NCBI RefSeq assembly: GCF_000576595.1
Contig: NZ_AWSA01000009.1
Span: 1-64,000 of the forward strand
Reading direction: 5' to 3'
DNA from: Intrasporangium oryzae NRRL B-24470
GTDB lineage: Bacteria > Actinomycetota > Actinomycetes > Actinomycetales > Dermatophilaceae
DNA: 64,000 nucleotides
Below the pieces are notes generated by a model. That model ran no database searches, was not told the origin of the DNA, and worked only from the letters and a program-made list of their open reading frames with translations. The translations under genes and the position numbers were made by a program. Shown piece by piece: positions 62,996 to 64,000 of this stretch (its first letter is position 1; each line of letters opens with the position of its first letter).

Positions 62996-63160
62996 ATGAC
63001 TGGTCCGGATCAGCCATCCTCTGCGGCCGAGCTCGAGCAGGTGGCCCGCACTCCCGGGGCGACTCCCGGGGCGACTCCCGGGGGCCAGCCCACCCTGCAC
63101 CGGGCGATCGCAGCGGTGGTCCGGGCCGCCCTCCACGGGCTCGAAGGCGGCCCGTCATGA
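62996..63160 (+). CDS. Short protein upstream of DUF1622
   Basis: The 54-residue frame has a Pro/Gly repeat (GATPGATPGG) and an amphipathic helix (LHRAIAAVVRAALHGLEGG). Its stop overlaps the next start (ATGA). It could be a leader peptide or a small partner of the membrane protein. Confidence 0.5.
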   Translation: MTGPDQPSSAAELEQVARTPGATPGATPGGQPTLHRAIAAVVRAALHGLEGGPS

Positions 63161-63510
63161 ACTTCGGCGACGGCGTCGAGCTGGCCGGCAAGGCCATCGA
63201 CACGGCGGGCGTGGCCGTCCTCGTCATAGGCGCCGCGCTGGCCGCCTGGCGCGCGCTCGGCAACGCCCGCGCCAAGGTGCCGGACACCTACCGCCGGTTC
63301 CGCCAGCAGCTCGGCCGCACGATCCTGCTCGGCCTGGAGCTGCTCGTCGCGGCCGACATCATCCGCACCGTCGCGGTCACCCCGACGCTGGAGAGCGTCG
63401 CCGTCCTCGGTCTCATCGTCGCCATCCGGACCTTCCTCAGCTTCTCCCTCGAGCTCGAGATCACCGGTCGGTGGCCCTGGCAGAAGGACACCGACGCTCC
63501 CGCCGAGTGA
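63157..63510 (+). CDS. DUF1622 membrane protein
   Basis: The 117-residue protein has three membrane segments. A cytoplasmic loop reads YRRFRQQLGRTILLGLELLV and is followed by AADIIRTVAVTPTLESVAVLGLIVAIRT, the core of DUF1622 (shown in parts). Function is unknown. Coupled to the short gene upstream by ATGA overlap, and followed by a strong terminator. Confidence 0.85.
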   Translation: MNFGDGVELAGKAIDTAGVAVLVIGAALAAWRALGNARAKVPDTYRRFRQQLGRTILLGLELLVAADIIRTVAVTPTLESVAVLGLIVAIRTFLSFSLELEITGRWPWQKDTDAPAE

Positions 63511-63595
63511 CGACACTCCCGGAGAAACGACCGGCATGGCCCCGAATCGGGTCGTCCGGCCAAGGGGGCGAGGGGCCTCTCCGAGAGCCCACAGC

Positions 63596-63624
63596 GTGAA
63601 GCCCCCAGCTGCTGGGGGCTTCAC
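63596..63624. terminator. Bidirectional terminator after DUF1622
   Basis: GTGAAGCCCCCAGC and its complement flank a single T. Convergent genes on both sides use it. Confidence 0.85.
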
Positions 63625-63646
63625 CGACCCTCACCTCTTCTCGTGA

Positions 63647-63997
63647 TCAGATGATCAGCACGACCGCGGCGACAACCGCTCCAGCCAGGCTCAGCGTGCC
63701 GAGCACGAAGCTCAGGATTGCGCCTGCGGTCCAGTACCCGGACCGGTCGCGGATACTCGCGCCGAGCAAGCCGAAGCCCGCGGTGAGCAGTACGCCACCA
63801 GCGATCCAACAGCCGAGGTACCAGGCCTCAGTCAGGCCCGCCAGAACCCAGTCCGTCGGCACGAAATACGTGTACGCGCCGAACGCTGCGACCAGGGCAC
63901 CGACGATCATGAGCGTGTAGTCGATCGTGCGGTTGCGGAACAACCGCGGAAGGTGCTCAGTCCTCACAACTTCCTTCTCTTGGAGCTGCGACATCAT
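63647..63997 (-). CDS. Small membrane protein, unknown function
   Basis: The 116-residue protein has a charged N-terminus (QLQEKEVVRTEHLPRLF) and four hydrophobic segments (around 28-46, 58-78, 85-100 and 102-116, the last ending VVAAVVLII). No family is recognised. Two ATGs are adjacent (63997 and 63994) at the window edge. A longer N-terminus outside the window cannot be excluded. Confidence 0.6.
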   Translation of the reverse strand: MMSQLQEKEVVRTEHLPRLFRNRTIDYTLMIVGALVAAFGAYTYFVPTDWVLAGLTEAWYLGCWIAGGVLLTAGFGLLGASIRDRSGYWTAGAILSFVLGTLSLAGAVVAAVVLII

Positions 63998-64000
63998 CCT

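Overview
The window is high-GC DNA from an actinobacterium that makes mycothiol: it carries mshD, an orphan GlnR regulator, an actinobacterial-type Pst system, ArsR proteins with an N-terminal Cys pair and a class E/F sortase. A member of the Micrococcales, perhaps the Intrasporangiaceae, is my best guess, but that is inference. Most genes use ATG or GTG starts with GA-rich ribosome binding sites. The word GTATGCCG (either strand) occurs about 29 times, against roughly two expected for this base composition.

Region 1 (0-14 kb) is a core phosphate region. In order it holds glnR, a secreted 5'-nucleotidase, mshD, ppk1, a Nudix/histidine-phosphatase fusion and pstSCAB behind a PHO box. Pit and its DUF47 partner lie convergent to pst. 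Region 2 (14-21 kb) is an arsenic cluster: arsO-like monooxygenase, two ArsR repressors, arsC, duplicated-ATPase arsA and acr3. Region 3 (20.9-24.9 kb) is a persulfide/sulfide detoxification cluster. It has a CstR-like repressor, thioredoxin, rhodanese, an MBL-rhodanese fusion, a Cys-rich small protein and a TauE/SafE exporter, with three matching 16-bp operators. A tatA-type gene and tRNA-Lys(UUU) follow.

Region 4 (25.5-42.8 kb) is an island bounded by a near-perfect 34-bp repeat of the tRNA-Lys 3' end, with a third, decayed copy at 35.1 kb. The left half (25.5-35.1 kb) has a 5'-truncated tyrosine integrase, a TraG/VirD4-like coupling ATPase, an ISL3 transposase remnant, a frameshifted Rhs/YD-repeat toxin gene with a coupled putative immunity gene, and a HIT protein. 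It lacks the GTATGCCG word entirely and its GC content drops near 29.4-30.3 kb. The right half (35.2-42.7 kb) is a catabolic operon (CoA-transferase, hyuA, hyuB, cysteine hydrolase, HMG-CoA-lyase-like) with a divergent GntR/FCD regulator and two operators. Its hyuA is split by one in-frame TAA.

Region 5 (42.8-64 kb) is accessory chromosome. It contains a metallopeptidase-like gene, membrane proteins, an ECF sigma factor with a YCII partner and a sortase with a Gly-rich membrane protein. It also holds an MgtA-like mannosyltransferase, ppk2, three intact secreted phosphoesterase/phospholipase C genes plus one decayed fragment, VOC proteins, an LLM flavin oxidoreductase and small membrane proteins. 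PHO-box-like 11-bp repeats precede two of the phosphoesterase genes. Together with regions 1 and 5, the window is unusually rich in phosphate uptake, polyphosphate and organophosphate scavenging functions.
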